DNA of 64,000 nt from Bostrychus sinensis. Lineage: Eukaryota > Chordata > Actinopteri > Gobiiformes > Eleotridae. A model generated the notes under the pieces. That model had not been told where the DNA came from. It did not search any database and saw nothing but the letters and a program-made list of their open reading frames with translations. The stretch is taken from contig CM036257.1 of NCBI GenBank assembly GCA_020698575.1, positions 21,033,520-21,097,519 on the forward strand, written 5' to 3'. Numbering within the stretch: position 1 is the stretch's first letter; each line of letters starts with the position of its first letter. Shown one piece after another: positions 46,803 to 57,560 of this stretch. Made by a program: the position numbers and the translations under genes.

Positions 46803-47306
46803 TATGCTACTTTCAAGCGGTGTCGGGTTTATCGTATATACGAGTTTCCAACATGAAAGAGCACATGAACACCCCACCAAGTCATTTGATCAAGAATTGT
46901 CTGAGTTCTGACGCAGTGACTTGTCATTGGTGGAAATTAACAGCGAGTTGTGAATGGTTAAATGTTTAATATTATTTTTTGGGAGAGAAGTTAAGCATGA
47001 AATTAAATTTTTTGAAGTTTGATAATGTTAGGGAAATGGCTATTTTGTGCTATACCGCACTTCATATTTATCATAGTTAACTTTAAGCTTCAGCATTATA
47101 GTTAAGGTACTGGTAACAACTACTAACGTGATTGTGATACATAATCAGAAGCCACAAACAGATAATTGGATTGAACTCTATTATGACATTTCAAGATTCC
47201 ACCATCTGTCCAAAAAGTTCCTGAATGCGCACAAGTCGTGTAGAGTTCCGCCCTCAGAGAAAACTACCAGTCGAATTGTCTGACATGCACTTGAAAGCAG
47301 CATGAT
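46803..47306. mobile_element. DNA element family C, copy 2
   Basis: The left 'tatgctactttcaagcggtg' and the right end, read on the opposite strand as 'atgctgctttcaagtgcatg', form inverted termini related to those of 25255-25796. Interior text 'acatgaaagagcacatgaac' also corresponds. More diverged than copy 1. Confidence 0.55.
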
Positions 47307-47308
47307 AT

Positions 47309-48566
47309 TACTATCTGTCTAGTTGCGCCACAAAGTGCTGTCTTTGACTTTGAAATGGTTTTGAAAGTATCCCATTAAAGAGTCATTTTATTGTCAAATA
47401 AATAGAGAATATACTAAAATTGATTTTTTTTCTAATAAAAAATAACACCGTCCTGCATCAGATTTGCTGAACAGGATCTGATCGTTTTCTTTCTCATTTT
47501 TAGATGCTGAGTCCAGATATGTTGTTAGTTTTGCTCTAGAACATCACAACTTTTCACAAAGTCTGCTGTCCAGTGTAGAGCTTTTTTTTTGCCTAAGATG
47601 GACCACAAACATTAGAGCTATTGCCAGATACACTGCCACCAACACAGGAAACACTATCTTTATGTACAATAGGTGGGCAACATTTATTACTTTTCCTCTG
47701 ATTAGCCCTTATATGAATGCTAGGCACACTCACATGCACACAGAACTCCTGATTTCAGGGATTTATAATGACCAGTGAAAGATGAAAATGCAAGCATAGC
47801 CCAGATGATTTTTGCTACATCTGTGACAACAACATCCAAACAACGGCAGACACACTTTGTAAAAAAAAAAGGCATGTTCTGCATATTTTGGGATGAAGCG
47901 TGGTGACCAGGACAAACTATGGGCTCCTCACAGAGTGGGCCGGGCTTGTGTTGAGAACCTTAGATAGTAGACAAAAGGAAATATAAAAATTTTGGGATTT
48001 CACTGGCATGGAGGGTGCCAAGAAATCATAGTGATGACTGCTATTATGCTGTATGTACAACCCTGTAATTTACCACAATTATTAAAAATTTCATTCTTAT
48101 TTTGTGGAAAAACAGTACGTGATAGGGAATTTTTAGTGGCATATTTGAACTCAGCATGACCAAAATAGGTAAAAAAAAATTTGCAAAACAGCATAAACTT
48201 TTTTTCTAGATGCAGGGCGGTGTAACCCAAGCTGTACCCTTGGTTTAATGCAGCGAGAGGCCAGACAGAAACACATTTGCAAAAACACTGCTGTTTTACA
48301 CCTCTCTGTCCGCTCGGTTAACCACACTCAAGTCTCTCCCACTCAGCTCTCAAGCCCAGACACACTGACTGTACAAGTACTAGGGTTACATCTCATTGTT
48401 TTTACTGCTCCAAAACAAATAATAAATAAATAAATGTGCCTATACCATAGCTCTTAATTTAGCAACTTCACACGTTTGTGGAGAGGCAGACGGGCTCAGA
48501 GGTGTAATCTCACGTCTATGTCGGTCTGTTACTAGCTTCAAAAAAGCAGCTCCATTGTTAGATCCA
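47309..48566. other. intron sequence, nothing recognised
   Basis: No exon or identified element. Only small A-rich runs. Confidence 0.4.
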
Positions 48567-48755
48567 GATCCTGTGCAAAAGTTTTAGTAAGATGTGATAA
48601 AGGACTGTTGAGAGTGGTTTTATAAATACAGGGTTTTATTTTTTATTTTTGTTATTAAATTGGTAGTAGTAATGGCATTTTTGTACACCAATATACATTT
48701 CTTTGTTCATAGCCTTTCTATAAGTCTGTCTAAAGCTTTTACACAGTGCAGTACT
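48567..48755. mobile_element. short MITE with 'ctgtgcaaaagttttag' termini
   Basis: The left 'ctgtgcaaaagttttagtaa' pairs with the right end, which on the opposite strand reads 'ctgtgtaaaagctttagaca'. About 190 bp, T-rich inside, ending some 57 bp before the RNGTT exon. A one-ended relative is at 8162. Confidence 0.6.
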
Positions 48756-48811
48756 TGTTTGTTGAGAGGTTGTTTGTAGGTGTTAACCATGATCTCTTCT
48801 TGTCTTCCTAG

Positions 48812-48878
48812 GCTGCTTCCTCAGACTCTCGGGCTGCTCTATGTCGGCAGCTATGACAGGCCGTTTGCAACCATGAAG
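48812..48878 (+). CDS. rngtt: RNGTT internal exon after motif V
   Basis: This 67-base exon has a ttcctag acceptor and a gtgaga donor. Its first base completes the glycine codon split by the previous intron. It then encodes 22 codons, [20 protein letters not shown] followed by MK. This matches the capping enzyme segment between motif V and the C-terminal motif VI region. The open phase and the identity to the expected next segment confirm that 7856, 38792 and 48812 are consecutive exons of one gene. I did not find the following exon, which should begin with the VTKELKQYD-like segment, in the remaining 15 kb. The 3' neighbour exon is therefore probably beyond the window. Confidence 0.94.
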
Positions 48879-49468
48879 GTGAGAAAATAAATGTGTTGTT
48901 TTGTTCAATTTATCCCTGTGCCAACCAACTAGAGCCCCCTGTGCTGTTAGAGCGTTCCTATAAGACCACAAAAATATTAGACCTCTGGAGAAAACCATGA
49001 GCAATACACCAGGTATTTCCCAAAATAGCTATGTTTTGTTTTGAATCAGTTATATCAAGCTTTTTAAAATTAGAAAGGCTTATCCTTGTACATAGATACA
49101 CAGACAGTGACATTTTAACATGTAGTAGAGTGGGCAGAGAAGTTAAAATATAGTTTTATAGCTATCAAGACAGTGATTAAGATGTAATTAATGTACAACT
49201 TACTCATGTTGTTAATGTCTTGGACTGTTTACTGCTCTAGACAGGTCATGGTTGAAAGTGGCTGTTTGTTTGTATCATTATATAGTTAATGTGAGTCCCA
49301 GTGTATCATCAGTTCATCAAGGGTTAAGAGAATGGGATGTTTTATCTTTATGTTGATAACAGCTTAAGACTAATAACATATGCATTTCCATGTTAGAGGC
49401 CAACTGTTTTTTTGCCTAGTATTAGTTTAGATCTGGTTCAATACAACATTTAGTCCTAGTTCAGACTA
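48879..49468. other. intron sequence downstream of the third RNGTT exon
   Basis: No feature recognised. Confidence 0.4.
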
Positions 49469-49471
49469 GGG

Positions 49472-49990
49472 TTGCAAAATTCCAGGAATTTTCAAAGTAG
49501 GGAATTTTCCATGGGAATAAATGGGAATTTATGGGAATTTAAGGGAATTTATGGGAATAAACTTACACAATTCAAAGCTGTCCCATGACAGGGCAATATA
49601 CTATAGCATAAAAAACACAAACACTTAAATATCTGTGTTATTCCTCAGTCACATGTACATGTGGTACACGTAGTAACCTGTGGTACACGTAGTAACCTGC
49701 GGTACACGTAGTAACCTGCGGTACACGTAGTAACCTGCGGTACACGTAGTAACCTGCGGTACATGTAGTAACCTGCAGTACATGTAGTAACCTGTGGTAC
49801 ACGTAGTAACCTGTGGTACACGTAGTAACCTGTGGTACACGTAGTAACCTGCGGTACATGTAGTAACCTGCTCTGCATAAACTTCTATGCACTCTGCATC
49901 CCCCTATCACATGCACAGCTGATCTCCACAACACTACCAAACTCAAGACTGCAGACTCCATATTTCTGGTCAGCTCAACTATTAGGGTTG
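49472..49990. repeat. hAT-like 'tagggttgcaaaattcc' remnant holding a minisatellite
   Basis: The left edge 'tagggttgcaaaattccagg' is followed by repeated 'atgggaattta' strings (49513-49560), as in a known style of fish hAT element. The opposite terminus is not visible, so the right boundary is arbitrary. Confidence 0.5.
49662..49870. repeat. minisatellite, 11 x 19 bp
   Basis: Eleven head-to-tail copies of a 19-base unit, consensus 'cggtacacgtagtaacctg', fill exactly 209 bases. Variation is confined to position 1 (c/t), one g/a near the start and one c/t giving 'acatg'. There is no spacer between units. Confidence 0.97.
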
Positions 49991-50816
49991 TAAAAATGTG
50001 TTTTGTGGTATATTGTGACATTTTCGGGGAACAATATTAAGCATCGAAATTCTTTATAGGCATCAATACATTTGTGACAGCATCATGTATAATTAATGAG
50101 CTACATCTTTTCGGTGGCAGGCCTATCGCCACTAGTTTGTCTGCAGTTCCCAGGCTGGCCACTGGGGGTGGTGCTGTTTTTTGAGCAGATTAATGTAATG
50201 TGGTGTTTTTCCACTGATTAAATTGTGTCAGCTCAGCACATGTTCTCTCTTTTGAATAAATCATATTATGTTTGACTGTGCCTCTATAAAACAGGTGGGT
50301 GTTTGCTGTGCACTGAGGACAACTCTCTTGTTGTTTGAATTGAAATATGATTGCAGAATGGTATTGACCATTGTAAGTTTAATTTGCTTATTAGCAATAT
50401 AGCTGGTATGATATGCTAAACGCTAATACCTTTTTTGGGATTTTTTTAAAGAAGTCATGGTAAGTCTAAAGTACTTGTAATGTTTGTAACAATTCACTTA
50501 TTTCTGACTCAAATGAACACAACCATTTATGAATAATTCAGGATAATAATTGCCCTAATAAATCATAACATCAGTGACTGCAAGTGTTTTATGCAAATTG
50601 CATGTAAATGAATTTGGAAATATTATTCAGCGTGTGTTTCACTTTGGACAGTTGGCGAGATAAAGTTTTCATTAACTGCAGGGATTAATAATTCTCCATA
50701 GATAAGCCTTGCTGATCCATTGTAATGCTTTTTGTTATTGTCTGTTTTGGGGATTTCTCTGCTGCAAAACAAAAACAATGTCATTTATTGTTAAATTTAG
50801 ATGCTGTTAGGCTAAA
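49991..50816. other. intron sequence with a weak repeat start
   Basis: 'attagggttgtaaaaatgtg' at 49981-50000 may begin another old DNA-element fragment. Otherwise nothing recognised. Confidence 0.35.
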
Positions 50817-50817
50817 T

Positions 50818-50982
50818 AATCCAGTCACAGAGGGTCACAAGCAACTGCACTCTGTGTCGCTCCCAAGCCTGGACGACTGGAGAGTGTCAGGAAAGGCATT
50901 TGGCATAAAAACTAAAGCTAAATCAATGCAAATCACTGCAGACTAGGAGGCAAATCATTGCTGTGGCGAAGGAAGATGATGT
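50818..50982 (+). repeat. SINE/LINE tail repeat
   Basis: Contains 'aatccagtcacagagggtca', 'cccaagcctggacgactgga', 'aaaggcatttggcataaaaa' and 'attgctgtggcgaaggaaga'. Confidence 0.72.
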
Positions 50983-52388
50983 TGTCTAAATACAATTGAC
51001 TTATCATTGGCCTTGACCTTAGTAATTATTGCTTTATCTTTATTGTGGTCTATAGGGGTCTAAAGCATGTCTATTCTTGTAATGTCTTCACACTTACCAA
51101 GACTTCCTGCCTCATCTCGGTGACTCATGTGTAGCCTGTAAATATCAGTGGTACATAGAGAGACACATGAGTAATTAGTGGTTTCTCTGTGGTGGTGTCT
51201 GTGCCAGGGCAGTTCTCTGTGGATCAGCTCTGGGCTCAGAAGGTACGGCAGCCCTGGGGTCAGATTGTGTCAGCTTTATGGAGTTATTTTAGTCACAAGA
51301 TGTGTTTTACATTCAATCTAATGTGGATGTTTATAGGCGGAGATTCTCAGCTGGTCTGATTGTGGAACCCAGTTTTATCCCTGATTATTTTATTGTGACC
51401 CACTTTTTTACAGAAACAATAAAACTTTCAGAAATGATTTTTCTAAATTCATTACAAAGGCCTTAATGTCATGTGTTTGAAATGAATTGCACACATTTCA
51501 TGCAATTAAATATTTAGACTCCAAATAAGCAGAACATTGAACTAAAATTCAACCTCCCTGCAACCCACTTTTGTGTTCAGACCCACTGTTTGGGAAACTT
51601 GCAAGGTGCCAATTGCACCCTAACTCCCAACAACAGCATAGCTATCTTTGTACAAATTTGCCATTGCTAATAACAAATAAGCCATATAATTAATTTAAAC
51701 ATTAATTGAATCACTCTATTTGCCTAATCAGACAAAACCAGTGCTAAATAGCCGCTTTTTCTGAATTACCCACAACCATTATTTTGATGTTGACAAGTGC
51801 TCTAGACCATCAAATAGCAGCTTGATGAAAAACAGCCAACATGGCCTTTTAATGACCTAAATTATTCCCATCACTATATGTTATTATGTTTCCTCCAAAA
51901 CATTAAGAAAATTTTGTATATTTACTTTGAAATTGTCATTATATTTTAGTCAGGGAAACAAAGGAAAAAATAACACATTTGGCTTCATATGTTTACAAGT
52001 TTTTATTTCTTTGCTTATGGCTATGTTAGTAATATAGATTTTGTAATTTGAGGAACTTCCATTCGCCTGCTCACCAAAAATGATTCAAGAGAAATGTGAA
52101 CTCACCAAATAATTAGAAAAATGTCCAAATCTTCATGAAAATTAGTTTTATTGGCTCAATCTTTCCCAGCCAGTTTTTATTGTTGTAATTACTTACAGTC
52201 TAGCCCTTCAGGGAACGTCTAAAGTGAATTTTGGAAGACGGCTGTGATGAAGAGTTATAAGCAGCAAAAGAGCAAAGATTGCACGAGCAGTAGATGAAAT
52301 CATGTTTGTATACTTTAATAAAATACCCATAGGCCTTTAGATCGTTGGGTGAAAATGACTTAATTATTAACACCATGTAATTATAGAT
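50983..52388. other. intron sequence, nothing recognised
   Basis: AT-rich, with no exon or clear transposon. Confidence 0.4.
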
Positions 52389-52389
52389 G

Positions 52390-52475
52390 TGGCGGCACAG
52401 TGGCATAGTGGCTAGCACTCCTGCCTCACAGCAAGAAGGTCCCGGGTTTGATTCCCGGACCGGGTGTGGAGTTTC
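52390..52475 (+). repeat. tRNA-like SINE head with Pol III A and B boxes
   Basis: The A box 'tggcatagtgg' (52402-52412) and the B box 'ggtttgattcc' (52446-52456) are spaced as in a tRNA gene. The segment starts 'ggcggcacagtggcatagtg' and goes directly into 'gtgtggagtttcagcc', the typical body of a fish repeat. It lacks a proper acceptor stem, so it is a SINE head, not a functional tRNA. Confidence 0.75.
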
Positions 52476-52804
52476 AGCCATTTCTGCATTTATGTGGACA
52501 GTTTTGTAAATTTGCTCACAGTAGCTACTGTAAGCTTTAACAAGTGTAGCGCCAACATCAAAGCTAATTATGAAACTTGTACCAGTGAAACACATTTGGA
52601 ATAGATAAGGCGATAAAATAATTAGACAGAGTGCCATAACAAGGTCATGAAACGTAAAGCTAGAAATTGTAAAATTGTGCACAATCTCAGTAACTCAGCA
52701 GCTGCTCTTGTAATCATGTGTAGACAGAATAGGAAAAGCATAGTTTAGGGTGATCCTATATGTATTAGAGATCTGTAGTATTTATTTTTACTTAATAATT
52801 CACA

Positions 52805-53045
52805 ATGCTGTGGTGCACCAGGGCAGAGTTGATGGGACTCCTGCCTTCCAGCAAAAAATTTATTTGTTTCCATGTTTGCAGTACTCTCCACTTCCTCCCA
52901 CCATCCAAATACATGTATTGGTGAATTGCTGTCTCCAAATTGCCCATAGTGAATAACTGTGTGAGTGAATGGTTGCCCGTCAGTGCATGTCTCTAAATGC
53001 TGTAACAGGCTAAGCTGTTGAATGTGAATAAATGAATAATTCACG
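52805..53045 (+). repeat. SINE-like repeat body
   Basis: Carries 'gactcctgccttccagcaaa', 'cacttcctcccaccatccaa', 'atgtattggtgaattgctgt' and 'gtgagtgaatggttgcccgt'. It may be a second copy of the repeat whose head is at 52390. Confidence 0.62.
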
Positions 53046-53127
53046 TTTCTCAGTTTTGTGAGGAAAATATTTTCAAAATATTAGGTGCATGGACTGTTTT
53101 TGGGAATTGTACAACTGCATATGAGCT

Positions 53128-53195
53128 ATCTGGCCAAAAAGGGTCACAAACAAATGTAGGCTTTGTGCTAGTCCCAAGCCTGTAGCCAAAAAAAG
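53128..53195 (+). repeat. fragment of SINE/LINE tail repeat
   Basis: Only 'aaaagggtcacaaacaaatg' and 'gctagtcccaagcctg' remain. Confidence 0.45.
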
Positions 53196-53593
53196 AACAA
53201 AGTATTATTATTATTATAAGGGCAATTGGGTGCACGTCCAGTTTTTTTGTTTTTTTTTATTTTGTTTTTTTTATTATTATTATTATTTTTTTTTTCTCAC
53301 CTTTTTCTATGAATAACAGTAACACCAGTCTTATAGATAAATTAAAGCATACTTCTTTTGCTGTGGCCACACCAGTGGATTTCATCTGATTTGATCTGTA
53401 TTTTAGTACTTATTAATATGCTTTAAAAGAAGGTTGTTAGTAATATTTCTGCTTTTTTATTTGCGTCTACGTTTAAATTTCCCTGTAAGGAACAAATTAA
53501 GTATCAATCCTTCCTTCCTTGTTTTTGTTTTTTTACTAGTGGAACAATAAGAGGTTACATATAGTGTGATTGTTCAGTTTATTTTGAAGCCTA

Positions 53594-54165
53594 CCGTATT
53601 TTACGGACTATAAGTCTCACTTTTTTTCATAGTCTGGCTAGGGGTGCGACGTATACTCAGATGCGACTTATATATTAAAATATTTCACGTGTTGGTTACT
53701 TTCACACTGACAGCCACGACAGGGCACTCTAGGCTTGTGTGCCACTGACTATTTAAAATGTAAACATTACCGCTAACAACTTAGGCTATAAAGACAACTG
53801 AGAAAGACCAGAATAATTGGAAATGGGAGCAGCGCTTCGTCTACCTCTGGAGTTGGCGGAGTTGTTCAGAAGTGACACCAAGGATGAAGAATTTAAAGGA
53901 TTTAGCAATTAGGAGTGAGATTGTTTGGTGAACTTGTTATATTTTGTTCTTTTCAGCCTGAGTTGTTCTCTATTCTATTATTCCTATAACTTGCCTTTCA
54001 AGATGAAATGTCTGTTCTTGGTGTTGGATTTTGTAAACTAAATTTCCCCCTAAAAATGCAACTTATAGTCCAGTGCGACTTATATACGTTTTTTTCTTCT
54101 TCATTATGCATTTTTTGGCTTGTGCGACTTATACTCCGGAGCAACGTATAGTCTGGAAAATACGG
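53594..54165. mobile_element. non-autonomous DNA element with TA-flanked inverted termini
   Basis: The left 'ccgtattttacggactataa' and the right end, read on the opposite strand as 'ccgtattttccagactatac', are inverted repeats. Each is flanked by TA. Several internal copies of 'tgcgacttata' occur near both ends as subterminal repeats. It is 572 bp, with no transposase. TA flanks fit Tc1/mariner-type insertion but do not prove it. Confidence 0.75.
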
Positions 54166-54167
54166 TA

Positions 54168-54800
54168 AATATTATAAACTTTAAGTTTGTAAAATACTCA
54201 ATTTTGTATGCCATAAAGTTTATTGTACAATCATTTAGAAAAAAAAAACTTAGAAATGGGCCACAATAAACTGCTAATCAATACCAATTTGTGCAGGAAA
54301 GACTTTTTGACTTTATTCTGACTACAAAATCAATGATATAAGCCAGTTTTCTATTGTAAATCATGAGTATGGTCATGGCCTTTATCTTGTATGTTTTTAT
54401 GGCACCAGTGTCTTTAAGGCCATCCACATTTTTCCAGTTTAAACTTAAAAACATAAAAGAAAATGGTGATTTGCCGCAGGCAGAGGTAAGGACTATTGAT
54501 TCCCATTGCAGCTGAAGTCTCTCCTGGTGCAGCCCTGTGTGTGGCCTGTGCGTTAAGATCATTAATCATAAATACCTAGAATAGTGTGCGACAGATCGTC
54601 AGCGGAGAGGGAGATAAGAGCCGCTCTCTCCGTCAGCGTGCTTAGGCTTTGATGAAGCTCTGAGATTCTGTCGGTGCTCTCTACACCTGCTGGGAGCTGA
54701 AATGTCTTTAACTACTTTGATTTCTACAGCATTAATGAGTCTCAAAATCAGCTGTGTGGACATGTTATTTAAATGCATTTCCAGGTTTTCATTGTTGTGT
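54168..54800. other. intron sequence, nothing recognised
   Basis: 54470-54720 is GC-balanced and may be unique. No exon. Confidence 0.4.
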
Positions 54801-54804
54801 TAGT

Positions 54805-55030
54805 TTGATAGTCTCAAAAAGTAATGATTGGATTTTAATGAAATTTTATCAGTAATGGGTCAGGACGACTGGATACAGGATTTTCGGTTAAGAATTTTGT
54901 ACAGTTGTGAGATATTAACAATACTTACTCCAGCCACAAGGGGTCAGTAAAGGAACTAATTGTTAGCTTTAGTGGATTCTTTAACATTGTGAGATATACC
55001 CATATGTTTGTGGCTCAAAAGATCAAGTAC
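54805..55030 (+). repeat. composite 'tcaaaaagtaatgattgg' repeat
   Basis: Contains 'ctcaaaaagtaatgattgga', 'actccagccacaaggggtca' and 'atatgtttgtggctcaaaag', the same order as 43325-43810 without the nested insertion. Confidence 0.6.
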
Positions 55031-55052
55031 CTTTTAGCATTTTTACACCTAC

Positions 55053-55080
55053 TGATTTACTGATTATAATCAGTAAATCA
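55053..55080. repeat. perfect 28-bp palindrome
   Basis: The half 'tgatttactgatta' is followed immediately by its exact reverse complement. There is no spacer. It sits between a composite repeat and a degenerate minisatellite. Confidence 0.9.
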
Positions 55081-55109
55081 TTTTACACATAAACCTTATT
55101 ATCTTATTA

Positions 55110-55285
55110 CCCATGCACAAATTGCAATATAGACACACGCACAAATCGTAATACTCATGCACAAATTGTAATACGCATAAATCGTTATACACACAAATCA
55201 TAATACACACGCACAAATTATAATACTCAAGCACAAATCGTGATATGTACAAATTGAAATACGCACGCACAAAACTTGATACCCA
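55110..55285. repeat. degenerate minisatellite of ~20-bp units
   Basis: Units resembling 'gcacaaatcgtaatacacac' repeat with many substitutions and length changes. It keeps a minus-strand frame (55070-55288) open as an artefact. Confidence 0.8.
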
Positions 55286-55439
55286 CACATTATATATCAG
55301 ACAAATCTATTTACACATACACACACACACACACAAATCTTTTGGCTACAATAATAGCCCCATATTCTCTCAATGCTTAAATCTTGATGGCAATATGATA
55401 CATTTTGTCATAAAATTTTAAATGAATCTTGTCTTCCTC

Positions 55440-55575
55440 CCCAAGTTACTTTTGGCTCCCTTCCATGGTCCAAAAACAGACGTGTAGGTGAATTGTTGGA
55501 TCTAATGTTTACCATAGTGAATGAATGGTTGTCTGTCAGTGTACATTTTTAAGTGTCCTACCATTGTCCATTGTA
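55440..55575 (+). repeat. SINE-like repeat fragment
   Basis: 'ccatggtccaaaaacagacg', 'gtaggtgaattgttggatct' and 'gtgaatgaatggttgtctgt' match the body seen at 52880-53000. Confidence 0.6.
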
Positions 55576-56310
55576 AATATTGTCTCCTTAGATGGAACTG
55601 CTTTAAGATTCATAAAAACTGCAGGTGTAATTGTGTATACTGCTCACAAAATAGAAGAAAAACAGTTCATCAACAGCAAGCAGCAAAACAGTGCAATCAA
55701 TTAAAAGTTTTTGGAGTAAATACAGAGTTTTATGGTTTGTGCAGCTAGCATCTCTTCAGGGATTTATTTCGCTATCACAGTCGTGACCATAGCGAGCTTG
55801 TGTGTTTGTTATTTGTCTCATTGCAGCTGTATCTCAATTAAGTTTATTAAAATACTTCCAATTCTATTACAAAGCTTGTAGATCCAATGGGAAAATTGAA
55901 AGAAAATATATCAAAGGCTTAAATTTAATTTAGTTTTAATTGCGAAAATATAAAATGTGGCTGGTTGAATTTGCCATTGTAAAACCAGGAGTGGCCGTCA
56001 GGACAAATTTTTTCCTATAATGTGATGTTAAAGTTTTGCTTGGAAATTGATCTATCACAAGAGTGGAATATAGCAACACTCCACTCGCCACTGCTGCTAG
56101 TTTTTTTGTGGTTACCCCAAGTATTATAGAAAGAAATGCAAGTGACCCAAAGAAGATTTTTCCTATAGATCACAATGTAAAAGGAATAAAAGCCACATTA
56201 TTCATGAATTTGCCACATGAAGTTATCACAGTTTTCGCTCTGTTTACCATTGCTCTTGACTATTTTGTTCCATTTACACTTTTTTACCTTGAATAAACAG
56301 TTTCAGAGTC
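55576..56310. other. intron sequence, nothing recognised
   Basis: No exon or clear element. Confidence 0.4.
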
Positions 56311-56311
56311 T

Positions 56312-56702
56312 GTGTGATGGTTAAATGAGTAGTTGTGGGGTGAATAAAGCATCCTGCATCTCTCCCTGGTGTCACTAAGCCAAAAACCACAGTTGCAAGT
56401 CTGTGCCGCCAACCCAGTGTCACAAAAGTCTTGAGTCTCGCAAGAAAGCGACACATCGCAGTTAGCCAAACAACAAGCTGGTGATGCCTTTATTTCTCGA
56501 TTTTTGTCATGGCAGAGAAAAAAACTTTGTACGGATATGTGGAGGGGAAAACGAAAGTAAAGCTGGGCAAAGGAATTGTACAGGAGTCAGATGGACTTGT
56601 ATTTACGATAGTGCTTTACTCCAAAATATAGGGGGAGCTCCATATAGAAATATTAGCCAAAAACTGAAGAAACAAGAAATGTTACTGAGTTCCGCTTTAA
56701 AG
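56312..56702 (+). repeat. dispersed repeat family B, copy 2
   Basis: Aligns with 31477-31855 through 'gtgatggttaaatgagtagt', 'agcgacacatcgcagttagc', 'tttatttctcgatttttgtc' and 'gttactgagttccgctttaa'. Confidence 0.75.
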
Positions 56703-57494
56703 CTATTATTTTTCACAAAACACACCAACATTTTTATGCCTCTGTACTTTCTTAATTACAGTATCTCAAAAATGTAAATGGACATTTTGTAATGAGACAA
56801 ACCAACCCTTACACTCTTTTGGAAAAACAGTATGAATATCATTATAACTCACAAAGGCTTAATATTTTGTGATGACAAGGAAAATGCCATTGGCCTGAAA
56901 ATAAAGTAAATGTGGCCAAATGTAAATCTAAAATTGACTTGTGAACTCCCTGAACCACAGCGCTTGCATTTCTTCTCACTACGTTCAGGCGCTAAAGTAA
57001 GATTTAGCACTTTAGCATTTTCCCTCCCGTTGCCTCAGTCCCACATTATTGCCCTATTCTTCTTCTCTGAAATCTCTCAGTTGTAATGTGACGGTTGATT
57101 ACAATGCGTGGGATAATGAACAGCATTATGCATATTCTCCAGAGGGACCCTAGCTGACGTCATGTAATAGTATCTGAAGACAATTGTTGCACTGCCATTT
57201 GTATGTCTCTCATATGGCTATTTGGAGCCACATACAGCTGCGATTGAGCTTTGTAATTACACACTAGCCAACCGAGCATGGTGGACTAGCATTAGGAAGT
57301 GGCTAATATTAGGGTTGTCAAGTCATGGTGCAGGATAAATTTGGAAATGCGCTAAAAATGTCCGAAACAGTGGCTACTAAATGAGGGGTATGGACTCAAA
57401 GCGTGTTGTGGGAATAATACATGTGGTATAAGAGTGGGCATTTAAGCTGTATTTTTATTAGTAAAACTTTTGCCCAATTTGCTGGCTATCATAC
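56703..57494. other. intron sequence, partly repeat-poor
   Basis: 57050-57300 has balanced composition and a CRE-like 'gctgacgtcatg' near 57154. No transposon structure; it is a weak enhancer candidate. Confidence 0.25.
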
Positions 57495-57510
57495 CCCCCC
57501 CCCTCCCCCC

Positions 57511-57544
<34 letters not shown>

Positions 57545-57560
57545 ACCACCACCCCACCCC
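57495..57560. repeat. poly-C / (CA)n / (CCA)n microsatellite
   Basis: A C-run with one T interruption, then about 15 CA units, then CCA units. Confidence 0.95.

Noticed and set aside
49662..49870. CRISPR-like array of direct repeats
   Set aside because: Units are contiguous 19-mers with no spacers, in vertebrate intron DNA with no cas genes.
49638..50021. A 127-codon minus-strand open frame with repeated VYRRLLRVPQVTTCT-like units
   Set aside because: It is the translation of the 19-bp minisatellite. The same array is open in other minus frames too, and there is no gene context.
52391..52465. A tRNA gene
   Set aside because: A and B boxes are present, but there is no matching acceptor stem or terminator, and the sequence runs into a SINE body.
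57154..57166. A CRE-like promoter element 'gctgacgtcatg' marking a promoter
   Set aside because: A single motif deep in an intron with no exon, CpG island or start site nearby.
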